The notes beneath the pieces were generated by a model that saw nothing but the letters and a program-made list of their open reading frames with translations, was not told the origin of the DNA and made no database searches. The position numbers were made by a program, and so were the translations under genes. Below, in pieces: positions 1 to 10,939 of a stretch of DNA of 64,000 bases. Origin of the DNA: Reticulascus tulasneorum (Eukaryota > Ascomycota > Sordariomycetes > Glomerellales > Reticulascaceae); assembly GCA_001557505.1 (NCBI GenBank), contig LSAX01000005.1:310001-374000 (forward strand), in the 5' to 3' direction. Positions within the stretch are counted from its first letter, which is position 1. Each line of letters starts with the position of its first letter.

Positions 1-701
1 TCGATGGGGTCCCATGGGCTGGCTGACATGGGCTGCTGGAGGCACTGTTCCCGGCGCAGAAGGGGATAAGATGATTCCGCAGGGCTTTTTGATGGAGGAC
101 ATTGGGCCCAGGGAGAAAATGGGCGTGGGACAGGAAACTCTGGCTCAAGGGATTGAGAAACTGAGAGGGGATCGGCTGTCAGGCTGTCCCTTCTCTTGAT
201 GAGATGCTCCTCTTGTTTCCATCACTTGTCCAAAGCAGAATCATACAGAACTTCATATCGAACACGTCCACACCTGATTTGTCTCGGCTCCGGGATAACA
301 GTGTATGCACACGAAAGACCTTTACAAATCGTGCTCACAGTTCCAGGACTCTGCCCCACGTCGTGAGCATATCTCTAGGCCAAGGGCAGGAAGTGGCAAG
401 TTCCTTGCGCTGCCCAAGTCCACGCTACAACACATACACGAGCCAATACAGATAGGTGAGATGCAATGCTTGTCATTCCTAACCACGAACTCCAATAGAT
501 CCATGGTTTGCCAACATATCTACGCGAGTTCGATTCATTCATCCTTCTCTTCTACCTTCCCTCATAAACACCACTGACTTCCTCTTTCGGTGTCAGCTAC
601 ATAGATTGCATGAGTCCTCATGCAAATGATTCGATCGTGATATCGTAAATCGTCACTTCAGTATGTAATGGCCGCTAATTCACTCGTCCTTTCGGCTTGA
701 A
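1..701. other. Intergenic, no gene supported
   Basis: This is the 3' flank of the Kelch/BTB gene. Only short ORFs without family resemblance are present, and no RNA gene or repeat is seen. Confidence 0.6.
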
Positions 702-3700
702 TCAAGAACCGGCAATGCCCAGGCCAACACGAACCTGGGGCGCATACTGGCCTCCAGACCCGGCCATGCCAGGCCCTGTGCCTGTACCGGTCCTCTCGCG
801 CATTCTCCGGCCTTCCATCAATCCTCTCAATCCTCTCTTCTGCAGTCCAATAACCGAACTCAACTCGCCACTCCAAACTTCCCGGGGACCGCCGCCTCTC
901 TCGGAATCTCCAATCTCGGAACTCCACTCCGAGCCGCTCGCACTTGTTGTGGCGCTCAACTCGTCGCTGGATGGTCGGCCCGTCTGCTGCACCGTCGTAT
1001 TGATGCGTAGTGCGGCAGCCCGTGACGTTAGGTTCTGGCCATCGTTGCCGCCACCGTTCTGAGGGTATTCGAATGAGGCCATGGGAGACAACATTGGATC
1101 CAGGGCGGGTACGAAGAAGTTGGGATTTAAGGTACCATCGATTCCACGGCCTCCACCGGCTGCCATGGCTGTCGCGTTGAAGACAGCAGCCGCGTTCCTC
1201 GAGTCGAGAAGAACGTGCAGGCGTTCAACGACGGCTTCCAAGAGGCCATCAATGCGATATGGCCGAGCAATCTGGAGCAGTGAGCATAGGATTGGAGGAG
1301 TACAGAGCGGTGAAGACGGCGCTGGGAGAGACGAGGTGTATATGAAGTGAAGCAGCGCTTGGACTGTGAGGTAAGTATGAGGTAAATAGAGACACCGAGG
1401 TCTGGAGTTCGGTGGTAGGGTTCGGGGTGTCGGGGCCGTATTGATTGTGGCGGGATCGATACCGCCTTGCGGTGAGAATGGCCCTCCTGAGATGCTTGAA
1501 GCAGCCGTGCTTGGTGGCTTCATAGAGGAGCCTGACGATGCAAGTGTGCTCGCCATGGATGCCGTGCTTTCGACCGTATTACGAGAGGATTGCTGGGTGA
1601 TGGTCATTCCAGAGCTTCGGATGGGGTTTGACAGTCCGGAACGTAGTGTTGAGGCATCACTCCCATCCTGTGTCGCTGTTCCTTCTCGCAAAAGCTGTAC
1701 AAAGTAGGGGCCCCAGCGTCTCGCTACGATTCTGGAGTTGATCGGTATTCTCTCTCCGTGAAGGCAGAGAAGGTCCATATCGGACAGCTCGCGCATTGCC
1801 AAAGCCTTCTCGCCAAGTTCCTCCGATGCCCTCGAGTGGTAGCGTCCGCCTGCAGTGTTCCCGGCTTTTCGCGCCAAGCTGAGACCAGGACCGGTGTAAG
1901 GGCTGCTGGAAGAGACGAATCCCGACATGGGTGCCGTCTTCCTCGGATTGTCATAGAACCCAAAAGCTTCCAGCTCCACCATGCAGACGTTGGAGAAGTT
2001 GATCCGGCGATGATTGTAATCATCGACGAGGCTCCGTTTCCGGTTTCCCAGCACCACAAAGGTATTCCTGCGATTCCAGAGAACGCCACGATTCCAGCTG
2101 CCTTGGCTGAAGACACTGCTGCCCGCATCGATTCGCGACCACGTCAAATTCCTCAGATCCAAAGCCCAGAGTGCGTACTCCTGCTTTGATGATGTGAGGT
2201 ACGTGCCGCTGACCACAAAGTACGTGTCGATCACGCCACCATTAGGAAACCGGAGACCTGGCGGGGAGTGCGCTCCAGACATGGGCCTCTCGGACAGAGA
2301 CCCATCCGTTGACCGAATCTGAAGTTCCAGCTTGACATCGAGAAAGTTATAATTCGAGTATATCAACATCGACGATCCCGGTTCGCGGGCTTCTTGACTG
2401 ATCCCGACTTCACGCTGGAACCCATTCATGTTCGCCTTGCCAATGCGTGCCGTAACCGACGGAGGTAGTGGAGCGACCACACTCCTATATGCGCCGCAAC
2501 TCTTCCCCAGCGACTGTGTGGACATCCACTTCAAACTTCGAAGGTTGAAGACGCTTATTTGTTCGATGTAATGATTAGCTCCATCCTGGCCTCCGACCAC
2601 GATCATCTCGGCGCCTCCGGTACCATCAATGTTGATACCGATTCTGCCCTCGTTCGGATTCCCAGACGACGGGTTATGTTGAAGTGCCGACAGTGGTGCC
2701 TTGTGAGACGAGAAACTCGCCGACGACGGCAGGATACAAGCGCAATGCGCGTATCGGCCCTGAGGGGAGTCTTGTGTTGGGAGGTAGGTCCACTTTTTGG
2801 TAGGAACGTCGTAAATATAGATGTCGGACATGACCGTCACCTCCGGCTGTTGGTCCTGGTTTGCGGTGGCTTGGTTTGGACTTGGCGACATGCCACCATA
2901 GCATACCATCTTCGTGTCCCCCAGCGGACACATGGAATGGAAATATCGAGGAGGCGGCACGTCGCCAGTTGTCTCGAGCTTGGACCAGTGCCGTCGGATA
3001 AGATCCAGCTCGTACAAGTCGGAAGTCAAGGGAGCTGGCCGACTCCTGGACAGAATTCTTCCGCCAAAGACGTACAGCTTGTCCCCCAGGATCGTTGTCG
3101 TGGCACCAACCAAGGGATGCGGCTCCCTGCCGGTTGTGCGATGCACATTGCACATCAGACCAGACAGATGTGCCGATGAAGACCCCGGAGTGCCCATCGC
3201 TGGTGTTCTGCTCTGGCTGACAGGCGGGGATGGGCCAGCCGACATGGGGCCATTACTTCTCGGCGTCAAGCTGTCCTTCATATCATCTCCTCCCTCTTGT
3301 CTCGAAGCGCTTGCTAAGCTGCTTTGGCTGCCGGTCATATCCACTGCGTATCCGTCTTGTCCACCGCCGTACACCTGGGCTTGGGAGGCCGAGATGCTCG
3401 AGTCCATCGTGCTCGTCCGACTGTCCATATCTGCTGCGGAATCGGCAATGGCGCCGATACTGCTCTGTATTGCACCTGATGTCGACGGGCCGACAGGCGA
3501 AACCTGTGGAGGTGGTGGTTCAGGCAGGGGTTTCCCGAGACTGCTTTGTAGGCTTATGCTTCTGGCATGCTTGAACGTACGTGACTTGGATGGGAGAGGC
3601 GCGGAGGAGGTCGAGGTATCGCTCACTGGGGATAGATTCTTTGAGGCAAGGTGCGATGGCTGCCTCGTCAGCCTTGCAATATCGTCTCGGCCTGGCGCAA

Positions 3701-3851
3701 ACTTCCTGAAGCCTCGGTAGACACCAGAGAAGATTTCGGAAGGCGACTTGACACCTGAAGGGGTTGGATCTTCGTTCTCGGAGTCGGAAAATCGAGAAGA
3801 ATCAGTTGGGTCTGCGGGAGACTGGCTCGAGGTTAGTCCAAGGTCGGGCAT
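702..3851 (-). CDS. Kelch-repeat/BTB protein, Ral2-like
   Basis: A single-exon 1049-residue protein starting at the ATG at 3851. Residues 1-235 are Ser/Pro-rich and look disordered. A Kelch beta-propeller follows from about residue 240, with the first blade carrying the GDKLYVFGG pattern and later blades MVCYGG and MIVVGG. A BTB/POZ-like region lies in the C-terminal third, beginning LSDMDLLCLHGERI and containing a YLTVQALLHFIYTSSLP core. This order matches fungal relatives of fission yeast Ral2, a Kelch/BTB protein needed for Ras1 activation and cell shape. A role in Ras or polarity signalling is therefore inferred, not shown. The two long antisense ORFs under the gene are shadows. A long gene-free region lies upstream (3.9 kb), which suggests an extended promoter or 5' UTR. 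The Kelch and BTB assignment is secure; orthology to Ral2 is likely only. Confidence 0.88.
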   Translation of the reverse strand: MPDLGLTSSQSPADPTDSSRFSDSENEDPTPSGVKSPSEIFSGVYRGFRKFAPGRDDIARLTRQPSHLASKNLSPVSDTSTSSAPLPSKSRTFKHARSISLQSSLGKPLPEPPPPQVSPVGPSTSGAIQSSIGAIADSAADMDSRTSTMDSSISASQAQVYGGGQDGYAVDMTGSQSSLASASRQEGGDDMKDSLTPRSNGPMSAGPSPPVSQSRTPAMGTPGSSSAHLSGLMCNVHRTTGREPHPLVGATTTILGDKLYVFGGRILSRSRPAPLTSDLYELDLIRRHWSKLETTGDVPPPRYFHSMCPLGDTKMVCYGGMSPSPNQATANQDQQPEVTVMSDIYIYDVPTKKWTYLPTQDSPQGRYAHCACILPSSASFSSHKAPLSALQHNPSSGNPNEGRIGINIDGTGGAEMIVVGGQDGANHYIEQISVFNLRSLKWMSTQSLGKSCGAYRSVVAPLPPSVTARIGKANMNGFQREVGISQEAREPGSSMLIYSNYNFLDVKLELQIRSTDGSLSERPMSGAHSPPGLRFPNGGVIDTYFVVSGTYLTSSKQEYALWALDLRNLTWSRIDAGSSVFSQGSWNRGVLWNRRNTFVVLGNRKRSLVDDYNHRRINFSNVCMVELEAFGFYDNPRKTAPMSGFVSSSSPYTGPGLSLARKAGNTAGGRYHSRASEELGEKALAMRELSDMDLLCLHGERIPINSRIVARRWGPYFVQLLREGTATQDGSDASTLRSGLSNPIRSSGMTITQQSSRNTVESTASMASTLASSGSSMKPPSTAASSISGGPFSPQGGIDPATINTAPTPRTLPPNSRPRCLYLPHTYLTVQALLHFIYTSSLPAPSSPLCTPPILCSLLQIARPYRIDGLLEAVVERLHVLLDSRNAAAVFNATAMAAGGGRGIDGTLNPNFFVPALDPMLSPMASFEYPQNGGGNDGQNLTSRAAALRINTTVQQTGRPSSDELSATTSASGSEWSSEIGDSERGGGPREVWSGELSSVIGLQKRGLRGLMEGRRMRERTGTGTGPGMAGSGGQYAPQVRVGLGIAGS

Positions 3852-4368
3852 GGTGAATCATTCGTCCAACACCTGAGCTGTAGCGACAGCTCTGGAGGTG
3901 CTAGGTGACAGAGGGCTTGGTGAATAGAAGCTGTGTAAAGAGAAGGATATGGGTAGTCGAGAAGCTCGGCAAAGGACTGAAGTAGAATTTGACAGGGTGC
4001 AAAAAGCAGCTGATGACAAGGTGCTCTCAGTAAGGAGGCAGCACAAGGTGAAGATCGGGCCGGCGGATACTACCCGCAGTGGACTGGGGGGGGTGGGGGG
4101 TGCAAGTCTAGGCGAAGAAGAGACGACTAGAAGGAGGATGCACTTGTGGAGGACCATGGACGAAGAGGGTTGATTACGAAGGACCCAGCGTGGAGTCTTT
4201 CGGTCTCCTCCTCTGACCCCAGGCGCCGACCAAAAGCAATGAATCGCGAGAGGATAGGAGAGGAGAGGGGAGATGAGGCTTAGGCGAGGCAAGGAAGGTG
4301 TGCAGTTTGGGTGGGCGGTGGGTAGTGGAGTGGGTTTTGACACCAACCACAACGACAAGGAGGACGAC

Positions 4369-4388
4369 GAACGAACGAACGAACGAAC
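4369..4388. repeat. GAAC tetranucleotide repeat
   Basis: About five tandem copies of GAAC in the region upstream of the Kelch/BTB gene. Confidence 0.9.
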
Positions 4389-5725
4389 CTAGATTAGGGA
4401 GCACGTAGCAGCAGCAGAAGTAGGTAGTCCTAGGCGAGAAGAGAAGCAGGCGCATGCGAAAAGCACGGCAGTGGGCAGCAGTGCGCGCGGTAGGTACGTA
4501 GCTGGGGCCGCCGGTAGAGAGCGAGAGAGCAGCGTCGCAGTATGGCGGATTGTCGAGAAAACGAACGAGGAGAGCAGCAGCAGCAGCAGGGCCACGCACA
4601 GGACGGGGCGGCGGCGGCGGCGCAAGGTTGCAGCGTTAATTTCCAGATGCCTGTTCGGAGGCAGCGGGACGAGAAAAAAGTCGTTGGAAGATGTCGAGGA
4701 GGCGAGAGGGCAAACCTAACTAGCCACTCTCTTTCGGTGGAGCGAGCGTGGATGAAAGAGCTGGGAGCGGCGCACAGACTGTCGGTCGTGCGGTGGAAAG
4801 CAGGTTGAAGTCCGAAATGGGAGAAGTAGTGCCCGAAAATGGGCTTTGCGTTTTTCCTTTTTTCCTCGCTGGTCGGTCCGCGGGTGGGATTTGGTGGCTA
4901 CCAGCCAGCCATCAAGCCACAGCCAGCCCAGTCCAGCTCTTACCTTACTCACAGCCGCCGCTTGTAGCGAAGGGGGAGGGGGCTTCAATATGCCGCCTTT
5001 GTTCCTATTTCGTACTACGTAGTAGGAGGGAGAACTAGAAGAAGAAACGGGGGGGCTAGAAGGGGAAGAAAGAAGAGCGAGGATGGACGATGGGAAACTA
5101 CTAGGTACCTATGAAACGATGGACGATGGAGCCAATGAGTGACGGACGGGTCCAATCCATCAATTCATTCAGCGGGGTAGAGAATACCTAATACCTAAAG
5201 GGGGCCCGTTCTTCTCTTCAACTACCTTGCTTCATGTGCTAATTAAAGTAACTTAGTAGCCGCCGCTGTGCCTTGCTCTCTCTCCCTCTTCTCCTCTTTC
5301 AACCCAAAGATGAAGACAACCCTGTCCCTCTTCTCTGCCTACGGATTGCCTGACCTTGCTCCATGGACATTATTAATTACATAGAGATTCCTGGGAACCC
5401 ATTTGCCCATGGAATGCATGACTGCCCTCCTGGATAGTTAGCGGGCTGGTACCGGAGGTATGTCTATACTAGTAGTATTCACAGGGCAAGTAGCTTAATG
5501 GAACGCCTATTACTACCTAATAATATGGGGACTAATTATGAAGTAGGTAGTGTCTGGTATTCGCAGCTGGCTGATGAACGGACCCGTACGTAGTATATAA
5601 ATATAGGTACCTCTCCAACTGCTAATTAATTAGTCCGTGACTAGCAGACCATTTGACATTCGACCTAGCTTGTCGTTAGTCCGGCGATTGAATCTCCTTT
5701 ATCGAGCATGTGCGTGCGTGAGTAA

Positions 5726-5744
5726 GTGTGTGTGTGTGTGTGTG
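5726..5744. repeat. GT dinucleotide microsatellite
   Basis: About nine GT units in intergenic DNA. Confidence 0.9.
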
Positions 5745-6532
5745 GACCGATGTGATCGATCGTAACCGTGGTCATAGGGGGGGCATGAACAGTTCGGACG
5801 ATCGAGGAAGATTCCTCGCTATTACTCAGTGCAGGTTTGAATCGACATTCGTGAAACAATCGTCCTTGGGAATCCCCACTTCTTCCATCGCAAGGTGGTG
5901 GTAGTACAGACTTCACGGATTATCACCTCCCCCCCCCCCTTATTCCCCTTTTTGCCCTCCACCACTTCTGCCCTGTCAAGCGTGTTTCTTCTGCAGGGCT
6001 TGTGCCAGGTGGGGATTCACATTCACATCACCCCTGCTCGCCATGCACGAACGAGGGACCATGCCCTGTCAGCAGGAGACGAGTGTGCCGAGGACCGGGA
6101 CCCCTCCAAAGTCATGGCATGAATTTCGTGTGCGACCTGAGGCGCCAACATATTATGTACCAAATTAGATCGAGAGAATGCGTAGTCCGTACTTTGGGCT
6201 TTCCTTTTCTTAGTCGATTCCCGGAGCTGTGGAACTGCGTACGTGCTAACAAATAGGCATGCCTCGTAGGCGAAGCCAAGATGTGTAGGCTAACGACCTC
6301 GGCAACTGAAGAGCGGAAGCGGAATCCAGATTGCCTCCAGTCAAAGCGCGTCAGCAATTACTCGTACGTATCATATCGTACGTAGTACGTAGTACGCATT
6401 ATTCGGGGTCTCAAAGAGAGAGAACAATCCCTGATAGAGCCGAAATGCCCAGGATTCGCCAATCTTGCCGGAGGCCCAACTCATGCTGCATACATAACCC
6501 TCTGCCTGCATCCACTCGACAAGTAAGGTACG

Positions 6533-6565
6533 GGCATAGGCACAGGCACAGGCACAGGCACAGGC
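6533..6565. repeat. GGCACA hexanucleotide repeat
   Basis: A short tandem hexamer of four to five units (GGCATA then GGCACA copies) in intergenic DNA. Confidence 0.9.
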
Positions 6566-7745
6566 GTACCGGGGCTGAACCCAATTGCTAACATGCATAG
6601 CACATTCGCAGCAGCTCGTCTCGGCCGAGTCCAGAGCTCGAGCGGCACGTAGCCCGGCGATGGATCCCTTGAAGCACTCCGGACTAACTACCTAATAGTC
6701 TAGTGTGCTCACTAAATCACCTTCAAACAGTCCCATCTCTTCTCTCTCTTCTCGGCCTAATACTATCTACATGACGAGTAGGGCAGCTAATCAGACGGCG
6801 CACCCAGATTAATCTGCATGACCTTTGCTTGTCTTGCCCTGTCACTCTTCTACACTCCACAGAGTGCCCAGCAAAGGTATTCGTATGTATGTACGTGTGT
6901 AGTATGAAAAGCAACAGGTTGATCTTGTCAAGACAGATCGGTCCTTACCACGTGGCCGCCAAGTCGATCAGCTTTCTACCTCCCCCAATTACCTACTCTA
7001 CCATGGCAGTCTGATCAATTAAATACAGGCGGGAGTGTTAATAGGTACTAATGCGCATCGGGCCAGCTCGAAGCTAGCATGTCTTCCATCATTTATTCGT
7101 ATTTGCCCCTCACTGTCCGCCAAAACCGACCGAAGCGGCGGCACACTCCAAATGCCTCTCCCAGACTGTCGGGCGAATCGTTCCGACTAGTTCGTCGTGC
7201 GGCAGTCGGCGATACCGATAACCCAAAAAAAAAAACGAGTAGCCTAACGTTGACACATGATGCAGTAGCTCGTCAATCGTGCTATTGCAGTTAGCTTAGG
7301 ATCGTGACGGACTTTCTTGTCATTCGAATCCTCACCGTCTCCAGTCTTGTCACCTTCCTCTCTCATCGTTCATCCCGTTGCCAATGGACACGGGCTTGCT
7401 GGCGGCTCGAGACTGTGATGTCACGAGCGGCGTTTCGAAACAGTTTGAATGAATAATGCACGGCATGAAAACGCATGATCACTGGTAGGATGCATAAACG
7501 TCACTAGCTGAACGGCTTCATATTCCGGGTATTTATCGTTTAATTTTGTTTGGCAAACAAGAAAATCCATCTCAAGATACCGCAGTGCCACCACTGCGGT
7601 GCATATTGTGCCGTTGGGATATTCCTTACATTAGGGTACTCATGGAAGGCTCACACCTGCAACCCCGTCCACTGATCTGGTCCCACGCATCCGACCTTCA
7701 CAGAGCTCCACCGTCCCCGTTCAATCAGCTCCATCTGGGGGTGCT

Positions 7746-8555
7746 TTACAACACGGTCGCCTTCTCCTTGGGCAGAGGCGTGAATCGGAGGTAGGGCTTG
7801 ACGATGCGGAACTCGGGGAACAGCTCCTTGGCCTGGTCGTTCTTGACGCTGGGGTGGACGATGACATCATCACCCGGAACCCAGTTGATCGGGGTGGTGA
7901 TCTTGTGCTTGTCGCCGGTCTGCAGGGAGTCGACGATACGGAGGACCTCGGCCGAGTTTCGGCCGGTGGAGGCGGGATAGGAGAGGATTGTGCGGATGAC
8001 CTTCTTGGGGTCGATGATGAAAACCGATCGGATTGTGAAAGCAATGCCCTTCTCATCGACGTTGGTGGCGTCCTGGTAGTCAATCCTATTGATCTGCTGT
8101 TAGAAGGGGGGAAATCCTTGCAGCCGCAGGGCGGGCGGGGCTCGCGGTCCTTGCTTACATGTCGTAGAGGAGAGCAACCTGGCGCTGCTTGTCGGCAATG
8201 ATGGGGAATTTGACGGTGGAGCCGGTGACCTCGTCAATGTCCTTGATCCATCCCTCGTGGCTGCCCAGAGTGTTGGCGGAGAGACCAATGAGCTTTGTGC
8301 CCCGCTTGGTGAACTCGGGCTCAAGCTTTGCGAAGGCTCCGAGTTCGGTGGTGCAGACGGGAGTGAAATCCTCGGGGTGGGAGAAGAGGACCACCCAGTT
8401 GTCACCAATGAACTCGTGGAAGTCGATGGAGCCGGCGGTGGTCTCGGCCTTGAAGTTTGGGGCAACGGAGCCTAGACGGAGACTACACGCGATTATTGTC
8501 AGTGGCTGGCTTGCGGTTCACACACGAGGCACGCGAAGATCTAGAGTGAAGGGTT

Positions 8556-8587
<32 letters not shown>

Positions 8588-8642
8588 AGGAGAGCTCAGC
8601 AAGGTGGGTATGAGCTTACGGAGCAGGTCGCGAGTCGGCCAT
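7746..8642 (-). CDS. 1-Cys peroxiredoxin (Prx6 type)
   Basis: Spliced model: exon 1 8620-8642, exon 2 8159-8482, exon 3 7746-8085, giving 228 residues. Donors are GTAAGC and acceptors GTGTAG and AATAG. The protein starts MADSRPAP and carries the peroxiredoxin active site FTPVCTTELG with peroxidatic Cys51. This is the only cysteine in the protein, so no resolving cysteine exists and the enzyme is a 1-Cys type. The C-terminal extension with the INWVPGDDVIVHP block is typical of the Prx6 group. Such enzymes reduce hydrogen and lipid peroxides, in yeast (Prx1) in mitochondria. I see no clear mitochondrial presequence here, so location is open. Intron 1 (137 bases) contains a CA microsatellite on the sense strand. 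Confidence 0.95.
8557..8582. repeat. GT/CA microsatellite inside peroxiredoxin intron 1
   Basis: Thirteen GT units on the + strand, read as CA units in the first intron of the peroxiredoxin gene, between the donor at 8619 and the acceptor ending at 8483. Confidence 0.9.
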
Positions 8643-10939
8643 TGTGATTGATGTAGGTTTGGACTTGTAAGCTTTTGTGGCGAGGGACCGGCTGATGAGA
8701 CTGGAGATACGAGAAATCTCAAGAGAATCAAAGTTGGCAGAAGCAGGAAAAGGTAACGACCAGAGTCGACAAGAAGCGGGAAGCAGCAGAGACTAAATAC
8801 CAACGAGAGGAATGCGCCGAGGTGGGTAATCAAAAGATGAATGATTATATACCTTCTTGCCTGGGGAGGGAGGGGGGCCCCGATTGCGTTCCCGGAGCTG
8901 CGGTACCAAGACAAATCTCTTGGCCTCACAGACTTACCTGCCTGATGCACAAATTTTCTCACGTCTTTTCTCTTTTCAATCGTGACATGCCGCCTCCACA
9001 TAATCTCCCACGCCCCCTCCTCCCGGACACAATCGTTAGACCATCGCGGCGGGCTTGCGTGCGGGTGGGCGTCGTGTGTGCGGGTGTGTGGTTGATCGGA
9101 AAAGTTCCATTGCGTCTTCTGCATGCAATTTTGCCCCACGATCAGTGATGGAGGGGTCCTGGGAGGGGAGCTCAGGGCCCCAAATGGCCCCAATTGCCCC
9201 TCATCGGCCCTCCAGAAACGGCATGGTCGCGGATTGCGTGCTGCAAACGTCCACTGATTGGGCCGAGCTACAGCTACCCCCCAAATTATGTCATCTTTTC
9301 ATGACAGCACATCATCAAAGCCCGAAAACGGTTCCATGAAAAGGACAATCTACATTACATTGCACTGCCTTACCTTTATGCGCGCATGTACATGCACACA
9401 CATACATACACCTTGATGGTACTGAGACGCGTTCTGATATGTGTAGCCTTATTACCTACGTGTATCTCGTCCAGGCAGGTCTGATTTGCGGAGAAGGATG
9501 CATCTCCGGGCTCTACCTAATCGACGGGCCTTGCATGGCAGGGTCTAGAACCCGATTGTGACTGTTAGGTTCCCCAAACCTGCCTATTTATAAGCCCTAT
9601 ACATAAGCCCTAGCGGCGCGTCTACCTACGCCTCGCTGGTCTTTCTGCTCGTCCCCCGAGGTCCTCGCCGACTGCCGGCGTCAACGGCGTCGTCTTGCTA
9701 CTGATTTCGGGCTTTGCCCATACCTTTTTCCTATTTGATTATTTAACGGCCACTAACTATGGCCAGCTCCAGCATTTGACATGATCACATCAGCCGTCCG
9801 GATCGACACAAGCTTGTGTCCTTAATACGTGGGCTGAGCCAAAAGCACAAAGGAAACATTGGCCCATGAGCTCCAGCGTGCGTATGGGGACAGTTGATTC
9901 GGCTGCTCTCAAGTGCGAGCACATCATTTTTCTTCGTATGATTGTTTCCCTTTGACGAGGGACTGGAATCCATGCAGGAAGTTCAAAGCAAGACACAGCT
10001 GAATATGTCCGAAGACCAAAAACTACGAGGACCTCGACCCGATCCGATACCGAAGCGAGCTTTGTTGGACTTGGAGTATCGATGTCGGCTATCGGCAGCA
10101 GCGGCAACAAAGACATATGGCATGGCGCTCCGATTACCGTGCTCACAACAGGGGCAACACCGGCATGGAAACGTGCAGTAGATTGCTGAATGGGAACTTG
10201 TCTGGAATTCAAGTACTTGTTCTGATGACTACCATTGCCATTCAATCAAAATCCTGCCCGGTCCATACTCTACCGCTTCCAAACCCCAGTTCCGGTTCTT
10301 CCACGTCTAGGCATGCCGACACCAGCTACGTCCTTAGTCGTCTGGTGGCGGGGTAGGGGGGTCGGTTGGCGGCGTCGGGGGGTCTTTGGTAGGCATTTTT
10401 CAGGTAGCTTTGAGGTTGTTTGAGTGCTGTTGACTTTTTGGCAGTTGAAGCGGGACAATACGGGTTGGCGAGAGTCGTTTTTGGATGGTTTTGGAATTTG
10501 AAAAGGAAAATCTTACGCTCGTTTGCCGTTTTTTTTATACGGAGGATTTCGGCTGCTAGGTCTCACTGGAAGGATGGTCTTTGTATGCAATGACTCACAG
10601 TGAGTTATACTGGCCCTACATGCAATTGCTACAGCCCGCTATACCATCATTGCTATTCACGGGGGGGGCTTTCTTTGCGGCTTGAACGTGTTACACTTCT
10701 CTATATTTTGAGTTAATGCGCTCGAACCGTCATCAGTCACAGATGCCGAATTCAACCTCATGGCGGAACCGATTCAGTCCCCAGGACATACAACATAGTG
10801 TGCCCAACCCAAACCGTATCAACAATAAGGGTTCGTGGAAATAATGCTTTCAAATCAGGGTACAGATTTTGTCTATGGTGTCACCTGGGCGCCTGTACGC
10901 CTGTTTCCGGTATCTCGACGTCTTGTCCATCCATCATCA
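8643..10939. other. Intergenic, no gene supported
   Basis: This holds the peroxiredoxin promoter on one side and the 3' flank of the acyl-CoA ligase gene on the other. There are no ORFs with family resemblance. G-rich runs occur near 10340-10390. Confidence 0.55.

Larger units (their letters stand above)
3852..7745. other. 3.9 kb intergenic region with simple repeats
   Basis: No coding gene is supported. The region carries purine-rich blocks, a GAAC tetramer run (4369-4388), a GT run (about 5726-5744), an 11-base C run (5929-5939), a GGCACA hexamer run (6533-6565) and repeated ACGTAGTACGTAG-type palindromic motifs near 6362-6400. The part next to 3851 is probably the promoter and 5' UTR of the Kelch/BTB gene. 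Confidence 0.6.

Noticed and set aside
2559..3720. Two plus-strand ORFs of over 200 codons
   Set aside because: They are antisense shadows of the Kelch/BTB gene with no recognisable domain.
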